Shown one piece after another: positions 51,583-61,289 of a stretch of 64,000 bases of DNA. The position numbers and the translations under genes were made by a program. The DNA comes from Emticicia oligotrophica DSM 17448 (lineage in GTDB: Bacteria > Bacteroidota > Bacteroidia > Cytophagales > Spirosomataceae). How positions within the stretch are numbered: position 1 is the first letter of the stretch; each line of letters opens with the position of its first letter. The DNA lies in assembly GCF_000263195.1 (NCBI RefSeq), contig NC_018748.1, positions 868,001 through 932,000 on the forward strand. Reading direction: 5' to 3'. The notes under the pieces were generated by a model. It was given only the letters and a program-made list of their open reading frames with translations. It made no database searches and had not been told where the DNA came from.

Positions 51583-51636
51583 TGAGTTCCATAGGAACGG
51601 CCAATGTAGTTAAATGGTTCTTTCCTATGGAACTCA
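51583..51636. repeat. Stem-loop with 14-bp arms
   Basis: TGAGTTCCATAGGA at 51583-51596 is perfectly complementary to 51623-51636, around a 26-nt loop, and a T-run follows. It may end the tRNA transcript or be a short interspersed repeat. The rest of 51491-51758 shows no gene. Confidence 0.55.
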
Positions 51637-51758
51637 TTTTTTCAAAACTAACCTTTCTAACAAGCATCTGGTACCCATATTTAGCCCCAAAAGGGCGTTT
51701 TTTATTTCAAAAATTGAGATGGTTCATTCTATATTTTATAAAAACCTCTTCAACCAAA

Positions 51759-52307
51759 ATGTCTTACTGCACAGCTATCAAAACGATGTCGGATGAAAGA
51801 AAGGCTCTTCACAAAGCCTATCATGACCAACAATACGGCTTCCCGATTCATGATGATAATGAACTTTTTTGTCGCCTCATCTTCGAAATTAATCAAGCTG
51901 GACTTAGCTGGGAAACAATCTTACGAAAAGAACAATCCTTTCGTGAAGCTTATCATAATTTTGATATACAGAGAGTAGCAAATTACACCGATGACGACCG
52001 AGAACGCCTTTTAGCAGATGCAGGGATTATCAGAAATCGACTCAAAATCAATGCGGCTATCGAAAATGCTAAAACAATTCTGATTCTACAAAAAGAACAC
52101 GGTTCGTTTGGAAATTGGTTGGCTTCGCATCATCCAAAAACAAAAACTGAATGGATAAAGCTTTTCAAAAAAACATTTAGGTTTACAGGAGGTGAAATTG
52201 TCAACGAATTCTTAATGAGCATTGGTTATTTACCACATGCACATGACGAAAATTGTGAGGTTTATGCCAAAATATTAGCGAGTAATCCGATGTGGCTGAA
52301 AGGTTAA
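51759..52307 (+). CDS. tag: DNA-3-methyladenine glycosylase I
   Basis: 182 aa from the ATG at 51759; the frame is open to 51582 but that part crosses the stem-loop. It shows the Tag signature: an N-terminal cysteine (MSYC), YHDQQYGFPIHDDNELFCRL, EINQAGLSWETILRKE, and the zinc residues near the C-terminus (PHAHDENC). It removes 3-methyladenine from DNA in base-excision repair. It is a single gene. Confidence 0.93.
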   Translation: MSYCTAIKTMSDERKALHKAYHDQQYGFPIHDDNELFCRLIFEINQAGLSWETILRKEQSFREAYHNFDIQRVANYTDDDRERLLADAGIIRNRLKINAAIENAKTILILQKEHGSFGNWLASHHPKTKTEWIKLFKKTFRFTGGEIVNEFLMSIGYLPHAHDENCEVYAKILASNPMWLKG

Positions 52308-52376
52308 TTATTATCTTTTGTTTCAAAACCTCTACTTTTTTCTGACATTTTGTACTTTTATCAAAAAAATCACGAC

Positions 52377-53168
52377 ATGAAAAAAAGTATTCTTTTACTA
52401 TCATCAATTATTGCTCTAAATGCTTGTAAAGTTTCAAAAAACAGTGCATCAAGTTTCAAGTTTGCCAATAATCCAGTGGTTGCCCACCGTGGTGCATGGA
52501 AAACTCAAAACCTACCCGAAAATTCTATTGCATCACTCAAAGAGGCTATCCGATTAGGTTGTACAGGCTCCGAATTTGATGTAAGAATGACCCTCGATGA
52601 TTCTCTCATTATCAACCATGACCCACATTATAATCAACTCGACATCGAAAAAACAACTTATGCCGAACTGGCCAAAGTACCCCTTTCAAATGGAGAAAAA
52701 CTACCAACTTTGAGGGAATATATTTTGGTAGGAAAGGAAAACAACAAAACCACAAGACTTGTCTGTGAAATCAAACCTTCGGCAAGTAAAGAGCGAGGAA
52801 AATTGATTGCTGATAAGGTTTTGAAACTTGTGAAAGACCTAAATGCTGAAGCAATAACAGTGTATATCAGTTTTGATTATGATATTTTGAAGCGAATTGA
52901 AGAAGTAAAACCCGATGCTAGCACGCAGCATTTAAACGGAGATAAATCGCCTGAGCAAATTTTAGCTGATAAAATAGATGGAATTGATTACCATTTTTCG
53001 GTTTACAAGAAAAATCCAACTTGGGCGGAGGCTGCTCTGAAAAATAAGCTCATTTTAAATGCTTGGACAGTAAATGATGAAGCAGAAATGAAAAATTTAC
53101 TTGCTCAAAAATTTGAGTTTATCACTACTAATGAACCTGAATTATTATTCAAATTATTGAAGAAATAG
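52377..53168 (+). CDS. Glycerophosphodiester phosphodiesterase lipoprotein
   Basis: 263 aa from the ATG at 52377. The signal peptide ends in the lipobox LNAC. The GDPD catalytic centre follows: VAHRGAWKTQNLPENSIAS, with the first histidine, arginine and glutamate, then EFDVRMTLDD and INHDPH. LILNAWTVNDEAEMKNLL and FITTNEPELLF are the closing strands. The enzyme would free glycerol-3-phosphate from phospholipid head groups on the cell surface or in the periplasm. Confidence 0.92.
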   Translation: MKKSILLLSSIIALNACKVSKNSASSFKFANNPVVAHRGAWKTQNLPENSIASLKEAIRLGCTGSEFDVRMTLDDSLIINHDPHYNQLDIEKTTYAELAKVPLSNGEKLPTLREYILVGKENNKTTRLVCEIKPSASKERGKLIADKVLKLVKDLNAEAITVYISFDYDILKRIEEVKPDASTQHLNGDKSPEQILADKIDGIDYHFSVYKKNPTWAEAALKNKLILNAWTVNDEAEMKNLLAQKFEFITTNEPELLFKLLKK

Positions 53169-53176
53169 GCTTTTGC

Positions 53177-53199
53177 AAGGGCGTATCGTATACGCCCTT
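53177..53199. terminator. Bidirectional terminator between convergent genes
   Basis: AAGGGCGTAT pairs perfectly with ATACGCCCTT around CGT. It lies between the phosphodiesterase gene and the DUF4230 gene and overlaps the latter's stop codon. No T-run follows on the plus strand. Confidence 0.6.
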
Positions 53200-53833
53200 A
53201 CGATTCTTCTTGAAAATCTGTCAATTCAGCAAGTGTTTTTTGCTCAGAATTTGGTAATTGCTTAAATTCTAATTCCCAATTCATCGATGCAGCTAACTGA
53301 TTCATCATCAACCCAATTTGTCGATTGGCAACTTTTGGTAAATCGCTCGTTAGTGCTTTTTCTTGCATCAATTTTTTAGCTTCATTTAATATATTCGTAT
53401 AATCTTCATGATTAAATTTATGTAGCCAACCTTGGTCAATGTCATAAAATTTATAATCAGTATCTATTGATAAAATTTCTGCTTCTGGAAATTGCTCCAC
53501 CAATAACTTTCTACTATTCTCATCTCTTCTCACTTTCATCTTTCCAAAATCAAAGCCAACCGATACTTTTGCACGTGCCACCACCAAAGCCTTTTTATTG
53601 ACTTTAAAAAATCCCATTAACTCCTTTTTGCTGCTATGGTCATATATTTCAGTGAAATACCCTTCGGCCATCACCACTTTAAATACTTTCTCAATTCGCT
53701 CCAATAAAAGTGTTGATTCTTTACGTAATTCATCTTTATTATCACGTAGTTTTTTGCCGTACATCCAATTAAAAACCTGCCAAGCGGCAATTCCACCGAT
53801 GGCAATCGCCACAAGAAAAAGCAAAAATTCCAT
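53198..53833 (-). CDS. DUF4230-family membrane-anchored protein
   Basis: 211 aa. One N-terminal membrane helix (FLLFLVAIAIGGIAAWQVF) is followed by a soluble domain with the DUF4230 pattern: LLERIEKVFKVVMAEGYFTEIYDH, ALVVARAKVSVGFDFGKM and IDQGWLHKFNHEDYTN. The role is unknown; DUF4230 proteins are anchored single-domain proteins that occur in many phyla. It is transcribed alone. Confidence 0.85.
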   Translation of the reverse strand: MEFLLFLVAIAIGGIAAWQVFNWMYGKKLRDNKDELRKESTLLLERIEKVFKVVMAEGYFTEIYDHSSKKELMGFFKVNKKALVVARAKVSVGFDFGKMKVRRDENSRKLLVEQFPEAEILSIDTDYKFYDIDQGWLHKFNHEDYTNILNEAKKLMQEKALTSDLPKVANRQIGLMMNQLAASMNWELEFKQLPNSEQKTLAELTDFQEES

Positions 53834-54013
53834 AGAATTTCAATGATGAATTAGTGAATGAGCAAATGAGTGAATAAATTTAGGGCTAATTTTATGAAAT
53901 GCTTCATTTTTTATTATTTAGAAAGTATTCATTTGAATAATTGGAGTGAAATCCATTCAGTAGCGTATATTTTGGGGCACAATTATTCATTTTAAATTAT
54001 CCTTTATTTTTGA

Positions 54014-54952
54014 ATGTCTATTTCTAAAAATTTGACTGAATCTTGTATAAAAAGTAACTTAATCATTATCGTTGGCCCAACGGCTGTGGGCAAAACTGAT
54101 TTGTGTGTCAAGCTGGCTCAAGCTCTTGATACTGAAATAATTTCGTGTGACTCACGCCAATTTTATAAAGAATTAAGTATCGGCACTGCCAAACCAACGC
54201 TTCAAGAAATGGCTGGAGTGGTGCATCATTTCATTGATTCGCATCATATTAACCAATATTATAGTGCTGGAGACTTTGAAAGAGACGCCATTCATTTACT
54301 CCAAAATGATATTTTCAAGCGAAAAAAAGTTGCTATCATGACAGGTGGTTCGGGGCTTTTTGTAAAAGCTATTACGGATGGTCTCGATGAAATGCCCGAA
54401 GCTCCCTTGGCTTTGCGTGAAGCATTGATGCAGCGTTTAGAAAATGGTGAGTTAGAAAAAATGGCTGATGAACTTCGCAAACTCGACCCCGAATATTGTG
54501 TCACCGCCGACCTCCAAAATTCACAAAGGGTTGTGCGTGCTTTAGAGGTTTGTTTGAGTACCAGTCGACCTTTTTCGTCATTTCATAAGAAACATCCTAT
54601 TGAAAGAAATTTTAATATAATAAAAATCGGAATCGAGCGTCCAAGAGAAGAGCTTTATGAGCGAATAAACCTTCGGATGGATTTAATGTTGAAAAATGGT
54701 TTGATGGAAGAGGTGAAAGCCTTGATTGATTATCGCCACCACAATGCACTACAAACAGTAGGCTATAAAGAAGTTTTTGAATACCTTGATAATCAATATG
54801 ATTACCAAACGATGGTAGAACTTCTAAAAAGAAATTCGAGAAGATACGCCAAACGTCAAATGACATGGTTTAAAAATCAAGATTCGTTTGAGTGGTTTAG
54901 TGCCACAAATTACGCAGGCGTACAGGAATATATCGCCTCAAAATTACAATGA
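54014..54952 (+). CDS. miaA: tRNA dimethylallyltransferase (paralogue 1)
   Basis: 312 aa. The P-loop is VGPTAVGKTDLCVKLA, and the family motifs DSRQFYKELSIGTAKP, GGSGLFVKAITDGLD, and the tail RRYAKRQMTWFKNQ are all there. The enzyme adds a dimethylallyl group to A37 of tRNAs reading U-starting codons. It is the more typical of the two miaA genes in this window. Confidence 0.95.
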   Translation: MSISKNLTESCIKSNLIIIVGPTAVGKTDLCVKLAQALDTEIISCDSRQFYKELSIGTAKPTLQEMAGVVHHFIDSHHINQYYSAGDFERDAIHLLQNDIFKRKKVAIMTGGSGLFVKAITDGLDEMPEAPLALREALMQRLENGELEKMADELRKLDPEYCVTADLQNSQRVVRALEVCLSTSRPFSSFHKKHPIERNFNIIKIGIERPREELYERINLRMDLMLKNGLMEEVKALIDYRHHNALQTVGYKEVFEYLDNQYDYQTMVELLKRNSRRYAKRQMTWFKNQDSFEWFSATNYAGVQEYIASKLQ

Positions 54953-55099
54953 GACTTTATGCTAAAATAATGTTATTTTTTTGATAAAGTGAAATATTTT
55001 CCAAAAATAACAACGTATTTAAACAATAATCTCAATTACAACATTTAAGTTTCCGCTTAAAATCAGTTGTATTTTTCTTGTGAAGAAATATCGTTACGG

Positions 55100-55708
55100 T
55101 TATTTCCAATAATCATACTGAATATAGGTAGCGGTATCACTAGCAGCCGATTGCCCGTATAATTTCGAAACCACGTAAAGCGACATATCAATACCAGCAG
55201 AAACACCAGCCGACAATATTATTCGACCATTATCTACCCAACGCTCTTGCGGAAACAATTGGGTATTTGGAGCAACTTCTTTCATCTGCTCAACTGCTTT
55301 GTAGTGGGTTGTGCCTGATAGCCCCTCCAATAAACCAGCTTTAGCTAAAATTAAGGAGCCTGTACAAACTGATAATAATAATTCTACTTTTTCATTCATG
55401 GCTTTCACCCAATCTAATAAGCGTTGATTATTCATTTCTTTACGCGAACCAAAGGGTGTTCCATCAGGTCTAAAGCCTCCACCGCCCGGAATGAGTAAAA
55501 TATCGGGTATCGGGCAGTTTTCGAAGGTATAGGTAGGAGTAATAACTAAATTATTTCGAGCAGAAATTGTGCTTTTTTCTGCAACAGTAAATACATTAAA
55601 ATAGCCTTTTTGGCCATTTTGCTTGCCAGCAACACCGAAAATCTCGAAAGGGCCAGTAAAATCTAAAACCTCTACATCATCAAAAATAAAAATGGCTACC
55701 GTACGCAT
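55100..55708 (-). CDS. DJ-1/PfpI-family protein
   Basis: 202 aa. The flavodoxin-like fold begins at once (VAIFIFDDVEVLDFTGPFEIF). The nucleophile cysteine sits in LLSVCTGSLILAKAGLLEG, followed by the histidine of the elbow in TTHYKAV. The glutamate of the family triad is in DFTGPFE. Members include isonitrile hydratases and glyoxalase- or amidase-type enzymes as well as AraC-type sensor domains; which applies is not clear. It lies between the two miaA genes. Confidence 0.85.
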   Translation of the reverse strand: MRTVAIFIFDDVEVLDFTGPFEIFGVAGKQNGQKGYFNVFTVAEKSTISARNNLVITPTYTFENCPIPDILLIPGGGGFRPDGTPFGSRKEMNNQRLLDWVKAMNEKVELLLSVCTGSLILAKAGLLEGLSGTTHYKAVEQMKEVAPNTQLFPQERWVDNGRIILSAGVSAGIDMSLYVVSKLYGQSAASDTATYIQYDYWK

Positions 55709-55765
55709 ATTATTGAATGGAAAATTAAAAATGAATAATAGAAAATGTGTATTGTCTTTGCTATA

Positions 55766-56734
55766 TTAATTTCTGAGTATTCCGAGTAATTGTTCGGTCA
55801 TTTCTTCAAGTGGTTTCATGCCATCTAACCAATTGATTTTAATCCCTTTACGCTCCATACTTCTAAAAAAAGTCATTTGGCGTTTAGCAAATTGATGAAT
55901 GGCTATTTCGAGTCGCTTTACCATTTCATCATAAGCTAATTCTCCCAACAAATACTCTGTAATAAACTTATATTCCAAACCATAAAAAATAAGTTTTTCA
56001 GCGGAAATTCCACTTTCAAGCAAGCCTCGCACTTCGTCAATCATTCCTTCATTCAAGCGAATCTTTAATCGTGTTGTGATTCGTTCTCGCCGAATTTCAG
56101 TTGGAATATCAATGCCAAAAACAAGAATCTTATAATTAGCAATGGCGTTTAATATCCTTTCACCGCCTTTGCCATTCTTTGCCCTCCACTTTCCAATCTC
56201 AATGGCTCGAATGAGCCTTTTTCGAGTAGAAATATCGGAATTATGACAAAACGAAGCATATTTTTCTTTAAATATTAAAGTTAGTTCTTCATCAGTTTTG
56301 GTTATTAGAAACACTCTAAACTCCTCATCAATAGGCACTTGTGTGTCTTCATAATCGCGTAATACTGCTTCGATATACATACCCGTTCCGCCACACAGAA
56401 TTGGTGTTTTACCTCTTGAAATGATTTCTTGAAAAGCTTTTTGGAAATCTCGCTGAAAAAATGCCACATTATAACTATCGCCTGCTTCGATATTATCCAC
56501 CAAATATAAACCTTCAATTCCTGCTGGCCACGCCGAATTTTGCTTAAATACAGGCAAATAATCCTGAAAATCCTTTCCAGTACCAATATTCATTCCTTTA
56601 TACACTTGCCTACTATCAGCACTGATGATTTCTCCACCAATTTTCGCGGCCAAATTCACCGCCAACTTAGTTTTTCCCGAAGCCGTTGGCCCCAGAATTA
56701 CTACCAATGATTTATTATCTATTGTTTCAAGCAT
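55766..56734 (-). CDS. miaA2: tRNA dimethylallyltransferase (divergent paralogue 2)
   Basis: 322 aa. It has the same motifs as the other copy: P-loop ILGPTASGKTKLAVNLA, DSRQVYKGMNIGTGKDF, CGGTGMYIEAVLRDY and the end HQFAKRQMTFFRSMERKG. It differs by an insertion after the second motif (QDYLPVFKQNSAWPAGIEG) and low overall similarity. Bacteroidota often keep two miaA genes. Whether this one modifies a different tRNA set is unknown. Its start overlaps the end of the next gene upstream (56727) by 8 bp. Confidence 0.9.
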   Translation of the reverse strand: MLETIDNKSLVVILGPTASGKTKLAVNLAAKIGGEIISADSRQVYKGMNIGTGKDFQDYLPVFKQNSAWPAGIEGLYLVDNIEAGDSYNVAFFQRDFQKAFQEIISRGKTPILCGGTGMYIEAVLRDYEDTQVPIDEEFRVFLITKTDEELTLIFKEKYASFCHNSDISTRKRLIRAIEIGKWRAKNGKGGERILNAIANYKILVFGIDIPTEIRRERITTRLKIRLNEGMIDEVRGLLESGISAEKLIFYGLEYKFITEYLLGELAYDEMVKRLEIAIHQFAKRQMTFFRSMERKGIKINWLDGMKPLEEMTEQLLGILRN

Positions 56735-57584
56735 TTTTCAACTTCATCAAAAACTTCCAGTTTCCAGCATTATACACATTTGCTTTTCCGATAGTATCTT
56801 CAATATATTTTCTTGTAAAAGTTTCTTTATCAACCCAAAAAGCAATCGGTGGCGTTTGAGTAATTCGCTCAAAACCTAATTTTTCATAATTCGAGCCATC
56901 CGACCAATCGGCATCGGCGTAAGTCATAATATCATCGGGAGAGTTTTCTTCTATAAACTTTTTAAGCAATTTATTGAGTCCTCCTACCACCGTTAAGCCT
57001 TTATAATTAGCAAAACGTATCATTTCATAAGAGCGAAATACTTGTCCATCTCGCACAATTTTTTTGGCATTACTAAAAGAAGCCACTGCCACTAAAAGAC
57101 TTTCTTTCTCTGATGTTTCTAATCTAAAACTTTCATCATGAAGCACCCTAAAATACTGCTTTGGAAGCCATAAGCCATATTTAAGTTTAGCATTGGTTTT
57201 ACCTTGCAAATGATTATCCTCAAGGAATTTATCAAGTACGGGCTTTTCTATCCGACTTACCTTTGTGAGACGAGCTGGAATGGTATCACTTTTTCCGAGC
57301 AAAGCTCGAAGTCTTGACTCTACAATTGGCTGTTTGGAGTACCAAATATCTTCCCAAAGATGAATTACTTTCAGATTCTTTGGTGTAAAGATATGACTCA
57401 GTTCTTGAAAGAAATAAGTACTGCCCAACTCAATTCCGATTGAAATACAATGAATGACTAGTTTCTGTTGTGGTATAAAAATAAAATCATACGGAGTATC
57501 AGGAAAATCATTTGGATTCACAATCAAGTCTAAATCAGTATTGCGAGTAATAAAATCCTTTATGTAAGCTGTAATTTTTTGCAA
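56727..57584 (-). CDS. Protein of unknown function upstream of the second miaA
   Basis: 285 aa, no signal or membrane segment. The N-terminal part has alpha/beta strands (DLDLIVNPNDFPDTPYDFIF); the C-terminal part contains YGLWLPKQYFRVLHDESF, then FRSYEMIRFANYKGLTVVGG and DIMTYADADWSDGSNYEKLGF, which read like an acyltransferase-type (GNAT-like) domain. The family was not identified. Its 3' end overlaps miaA2 by 8 bp, so they are co-translated. Confidence 0.7.
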   Translation of the reverse strand: MQKITAYIKDFITRNTDLDLIVNPNDFPDTPYDFIFIPQQKLVIHCISIGIELGSTYFFQELSHIFTPKNLKVIHLWEDIWYSKQPIVESRLRALLGKSDTIPARLTKVSRIEKPVLDKFLEDNHLQGKTNAKLKYGLWLPKQYFRVLHDESFRLETSEKESLLVAVASFSNAKKIVRDGQVFRSYEMIRFANYKGLTVVGGLNKLLKKFIEENSPDDIMTYADADWSDGSNYEKLGFERITQTPPIAFWVDKETFTRKYIEDTIGKANVYNAGNWKFLMKLKNA

Positions 57585-57745
57585 AATTTAATTGTATTTA
57601 ATCTCAAGTATTCAATAATTTTGTATGAAAATGCGTTATATTTGGTGCATTGAAGCACAAAACTAAAAACTATATAACCTATTGAGATTTAAACCTTTAC
57701 GTTCAATTTATTGTTAATTTATTGGCTAAAATCTAATATAAAGTT

Positions 57746-58429
57746 ATGAAACTGCTTCGGTTTATTACACTGAACTCTTGGATTATTTTACTTCCATTAG
57801 GAAGTAATGCCCAAATATCGCGTGCATACATGCTCGATGAGGCAGATACATATTTCAAGACAGGGCGTTATTGGGATGCTTTCTTTAAGTATCGTGAATG
57901 TGCCCAACTACCAGAATTTGAGGCCTCAAGTCAGATTACTGACCAGATTAAAAATAGCTCCCATGCCTTATATTTAACTCAAAAATTCAAAGATTATTTT
58001 GCTCTACAAAAATACCAACCTGCCAAAGAAAATCTATTAAAATTGGTAGCTATAAACCCAGATGACCCTAATCGTGGGCAAATTGCACACATTACTTTGG
58101 CACAAGGAGCAGAATTACAACGTTTGGCCATGCGTCAGCGTACGCCAGCTGCTACAGCCGATATGCTCAAAAGAGCCATGTCATTTTATTATCAAGCAGC
58201 CAAAGAAGGACTCATGAATGAATCAATGACCGCTATTAAACAATGTGAAGCGGCCATTAAAGATACGAAAGTGCCACAAGAACCAAATACAACTCCACAA
58301 CCAACATTGGTGGAAATGCAGCAACAACCAGCAAATGCAGGCACACAACAATCTCCATCGGTAGCAAGCCCTCGCCGTCCGGTGGATGTAATCATTAACC
58401 CAGCCCCTACTCCCAAAAATAATCAATGA
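57746..58429 (+). CDS. Exported TPR-like protein
   Basis: 227 aa with a signal peptide (WIILLPLGSNAQ). The body is helical with a TPR-type first repeat (MLDEADTYFKTGRYWDAFFKYREC) and a second region KYQPAKENLLKLVAINPDDP; the C-terminus is low in complexity and rich in proline and glutamine. It is a paralogue of the gene at 63080, which shares the same repeats. A TATATTTG box lies about 100 bp upstream. A periplasmic or outer-membrane scaffolding role is possible. Confidence 0.7.
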   Translation: MKLLRFITLNSWIILLPLGSNAQISRAYMLDEADTYFKTGRYWDAFFKYRECAQLPEFEASSQITDQIKNSSHALYLTQKFKDYFALQKYQPAKENLLKLVAINPDDPNRGQIAHITLAQGAELQRLAMRQRTPAATADMLKRAMSFYYQAAKEGLMNESMTAIKQCEAAIKDTKVPQEPNTTPQPTLVEMQQQPANAGTQQSPSVASPRRPVDVIINPAPTPKNNQ

Positions 58430-58449
58430 TTTTTTTGAAAGAGGGTAAA

Positions 58450-58493
58450 AATCAAAAATAGGAGTTTGCAAGAGCAAACTCCTATTTTTGATT
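58450..58493. terminator. Strong bidirectional terminator between convergent genes
   Basis: A 20-bp perfect stem (58450-58469 with 58474-58493, core AAATAGGAGTTTGC) encloses the loop AAGA. It separates the TPR-like gene from the GH2 gene. Confidence 0.93.
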
Positions 58494-58511
58494 GGATATC
58501 TCTCCAAAATA

Positions 58512-61289
58512 TTAATTACCAACCAACAATATAGTTGGATTCATTGGGTAGCGACCAAACTTATCACCATAAATAGCTAAACCACCAGGTAAGCTTCCAT
58601 CTACTTCAAGTCTAACTACAAATTCGCCCGTTGTACGAGCAACTTCAAGTGCTTTTTGTGGAATATTTACCCCTAAGCGATATCCATAAGAACCAGCTTC
58701 GTATAATTTACGGTCTTGCGGTTGATTATGCCACGAAAGAATTCCACGGTGGTCGGCAGGGTCATTACTCAGATCATATCTACCAGCAAAAACGCCATTG
58801 ATACTTACCGAAACTGCACTTGGATATCTTGAAGTATCGGTCATCGGGTAGGCATTTTTATTTTGACTCGGCTCTGCGATAGCCCCCAACATATAATCTT
58901 CATTTCCTGCCAATTTTTTATCCATATCTTTTGCAAATTGTTGCTTCGAAGCAACTTCAGCAACAAATGAAGCACTTTCGAATTTCGCATCAGTTGGAAC
59001 TTTGATTTTGTACTCAAAAAATCCACTTCCTGCTCCATTTACTTTCAGACCATCTAAAACATTCCATTGTTTTTTGCTCCACTGAGCATTGCTGAAGTTT
59101 TTAGGTTCGATACTCACCAATTTGGCTTTTTTACCGTTCAATAAAGTCATTTCGGTTGGTGTACTTCCTTCTACTATGAAAGTGGTAAAATTACGGTGTA
59201 CAACATTTCCTGCATTATCTTCTAAAACCAAAGCAGCAATTACCACCGATTTTTCATCAGGCATAGTAAGTTTCAGTGATTCAATTTCTTTTTGTAACCA
59301 AGGGGCATAAGGCACTGTCTTACTAAAACTTCCCCAAGTTTTCTTTTGTCCAAGAGCATCATAACCGTAAAGGCTTACTTTCAAGTTTAGGCTGTTTCCT
59401 AAGTTTTTATCAGTCATGACCGACATATACAAAGGAACGGTTACCTCCTCTTTGGGCTTCACACTACGGCTAATTTCATTTCCTGTAGAAAGATAAATAT
59501 CTGCATGAAAATCTTTAATACCCATTCCATCTACTAATTCGCCAACACCTGTTTCTTTTTCAGAGCGGTCGAAGCGATAATAGCCATTCCATTCGTTGAT
59601 TACATCATGGTGCTCAGTATAAAGCCAACCTGCAATTTTAGGATATTTTCTGAAAGTATTAATCATTCGGTGATAATCCCAACTCCAATCAACATCTCCA
59701 GTACTACCTTCATAGCCCCAAACATTGCCACATTCAGAATTGATGTTTGGCACATCGGTTTGTAAGTAGCCTTTCTCATAATGAAATTGGCTACCTACGT
59801 ATGTATTCTCGTCAATTGTCTTTAAGTGTTTTTCCCAGCCAGAACCCGGTAAATATTCATGCCATGAATTAATATCGGTTTCTGTATGACCAGCCCCACA
59901 GCAAATCGAATTATCTTCTACCAGACGAGTAGCATCCAATGATTTAGCTAAACGATAAACAGAGGCTACCCATTTTTGTGTTTCAGGAAGGTAAATATTT
60001 TGCTTTTTGCCATTAATTTCTTGCTTGGTTCTCAAACCCCAAGTTTCATTGAAAGTAATCCATGAGAAAATTGCAGGGTGATTATAATCACGCTTAATCA
60101 TTTCACGAAGTGTAAATTCCGACTCTTTTTGTGCATTTTTATCAGGTTCGCCCCAGAAATTTGGCAAATCAGACATCACCAAAACACCCAATTTATCAGC
60201 CCAATATAGCTTACGAGGAACATCAACTTTGATGTGCGTACGAATTCCATTTAGGCCAATATTGCGAGCCAAAAGGATTTCATTTTTCATAAACTCATCT
60301 GTTGGGAAAGTATAAAAACCTGTTGGATGATATGATTGGTCGAGAGCCAATTGCATATACACTGGTTTATCGTTGAGGGCAATATACTTGTAATTCGTAT
60401 TGGGTAAGTTTACTGTTGAAATCTTACGCATTCCAAAGTAAGATTTCACTACATCATCACCTAATTTTAAGCTGGCATCATAAAGATATGGGTCTTCAAG
60501 TGTCCATAAACGAGCGGCTGGCATCGGTACAACAAACGAATACTCAGTTTTACCTTTCGGAAATACTTCATGTACTACCACTTTCTGATTTCCAGCCCCA
60601 ATAGTTAATTCTACGTCAAGGTCTTTTACGGGTGAAGTCGGCAAATAGGCTGTTACTTTTACCTGTTTTTTATCAATATCAGGGGTAAAATGTAGAGCAT
60701 CAACGAAATTCTGTCCACGAGCCTCCACGTAAATCGTTTGCCATAATCCACGAGCATTTCCATAGCCTTGTTTACCATAAAGTGTAAATTCACGGCGTTT
60801 ATCATCTACTCTGATTACCAAATTTTGTGGTGAACCATATTTGATATTGGTCAACTCAAATGAAAATGGTGTATAACCACCTTCATGGCTACCTAATTCT
60901 TTACCATCGAGCCAAACAGTTGTTTTCCAATCAGAGGCTCCAATTGTAACAAATACGCGTTTACCTTTCCATTCAGGTTTAACGGTAATTTTTTTGCTAT
61001 ACCAAGCAATATCAGCCTCATCTTTTACGCCAGAGAGCGGCGACCCCCAAGGAAATGGCACCGAAATAGTTTTTGTAAAAGGTTTCGTCCCTTTAAACCA
61101 TTGAGCCTTTTCACCTTCATCTTTTTTATCAAATTCGAAAGCCCAGTTACCATTTAGATTTTGCCATTCTAAACGTTCGAAATCGGGTCGTGGATGTTCT
61201 GGCAACGGTATTTTTTCTTGCGAGAAAGATTGATTAAATAAACTGAAACAAAGAAGTATAAGTCCCAGCCTTTTAACGGTGTAAATCAT
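58512..61289 (-). CDS. GH2-family glycoside hydrolase
   Basis: 925 aa with a signal peptide. The order is the sugar-binding domain (WQNLNGNWAFEFDKKD), the immunoglobulin-like domain and the barrel with the acid/base glutamate in ITFNETWGL and the nucleophile glutamate in INSECGNVWGYEG. Extra C-terminal domains bring it to 925 residues. GH2 covers beta-galactosidases, beta-glucuronidases and mannosidases; the exact substrate is not evident. A LacI-type palindrome lies about 180 bp upstream of the start codon, suggesting substrate-controlled expression. Confidence 0.9.
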   Translation of the reverse strand: MIYTVKRLGLILLCFSLFNQSFSQEKIPLPEHPRPDFERLEWQNLNGNWAFEFDKKDEGEKAQWFKGTKPFTKTISVPFPWGSPLSGVKDEADIAWYSKKITVKPEWKGKRVFVTIGASDWKTTVWLDGKELGSHEGGYTPFSFELTNIKYGSPQNLVIRVDDKRREFTLYGKQGYGNARGLWQTIYVEARGQNFVDALHFTPDIDKKQVKVTAYLPTSPVKDLDVELTIGAGNQKVVVHEVFPKGKTEYSFVVPMPAARLWTLEDPYLYDASLKLGDDVVKSYFGMRKISTVNLPNTNYKYIALNDKPVYMQLALDQSYHPTGFYTFPTDEFMKNEILLARNIGLNGIRTHIKVDVPRKLYWADKLGVLVMSDLPNFWGEPDKNAQKESEFTLREMIKRDYNHPAIFSWITFNETWGLRTKQEINGKKQNIYLPETQKWVASVYRLAKSLDATRLVEDNSICCGAGHTETDINSWHEYLPGSGWEKHLKTIDENTYVGSQFHYEKGYLQTDVPNINSECGNVWGYEGSTGDVDWSWDYHRMINTFRKYPKIAGWLYTEHHDVINEWNGYYRFDRSEKETGVGELVDGMGIKDFHADIYLSTGNEISRSVKPKEEVTVPLYMSVMTDKNLGNSLNLKVSLYGYDALGQKKTWGSFSKTVPYAPWLQKEIESLKLTMPDEKSVVIAALVLEDNAGNVVHRNFTTFIVEGSTPTEMTLLNGKKAKLVSIEPKNFSNAQWSKKQWNVLDGLKVNGAGSGFFEYKIKVPTDAKFESASFVAEVASKQQFAKDMDKKLAGNEDYMLGAIAEPSQNKNAYPMTDTSRYPSAVSVSINGVFAGRYDLSNDPADHRGILSWHNQPQDRKLYEAGSYGYRLGVNIPQKALEVARTTGEFVVRLEVDGSLPGGLAIYGDKFGRYPMNPTILLVGN

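Noticed and set aside
51582-51758. 59-residue N-terminal extension of Tag
   Set aside because: The extension is translated from the stem-loop and AT-rich leader; the ATG at 51759 gives the exact family N-terminus.
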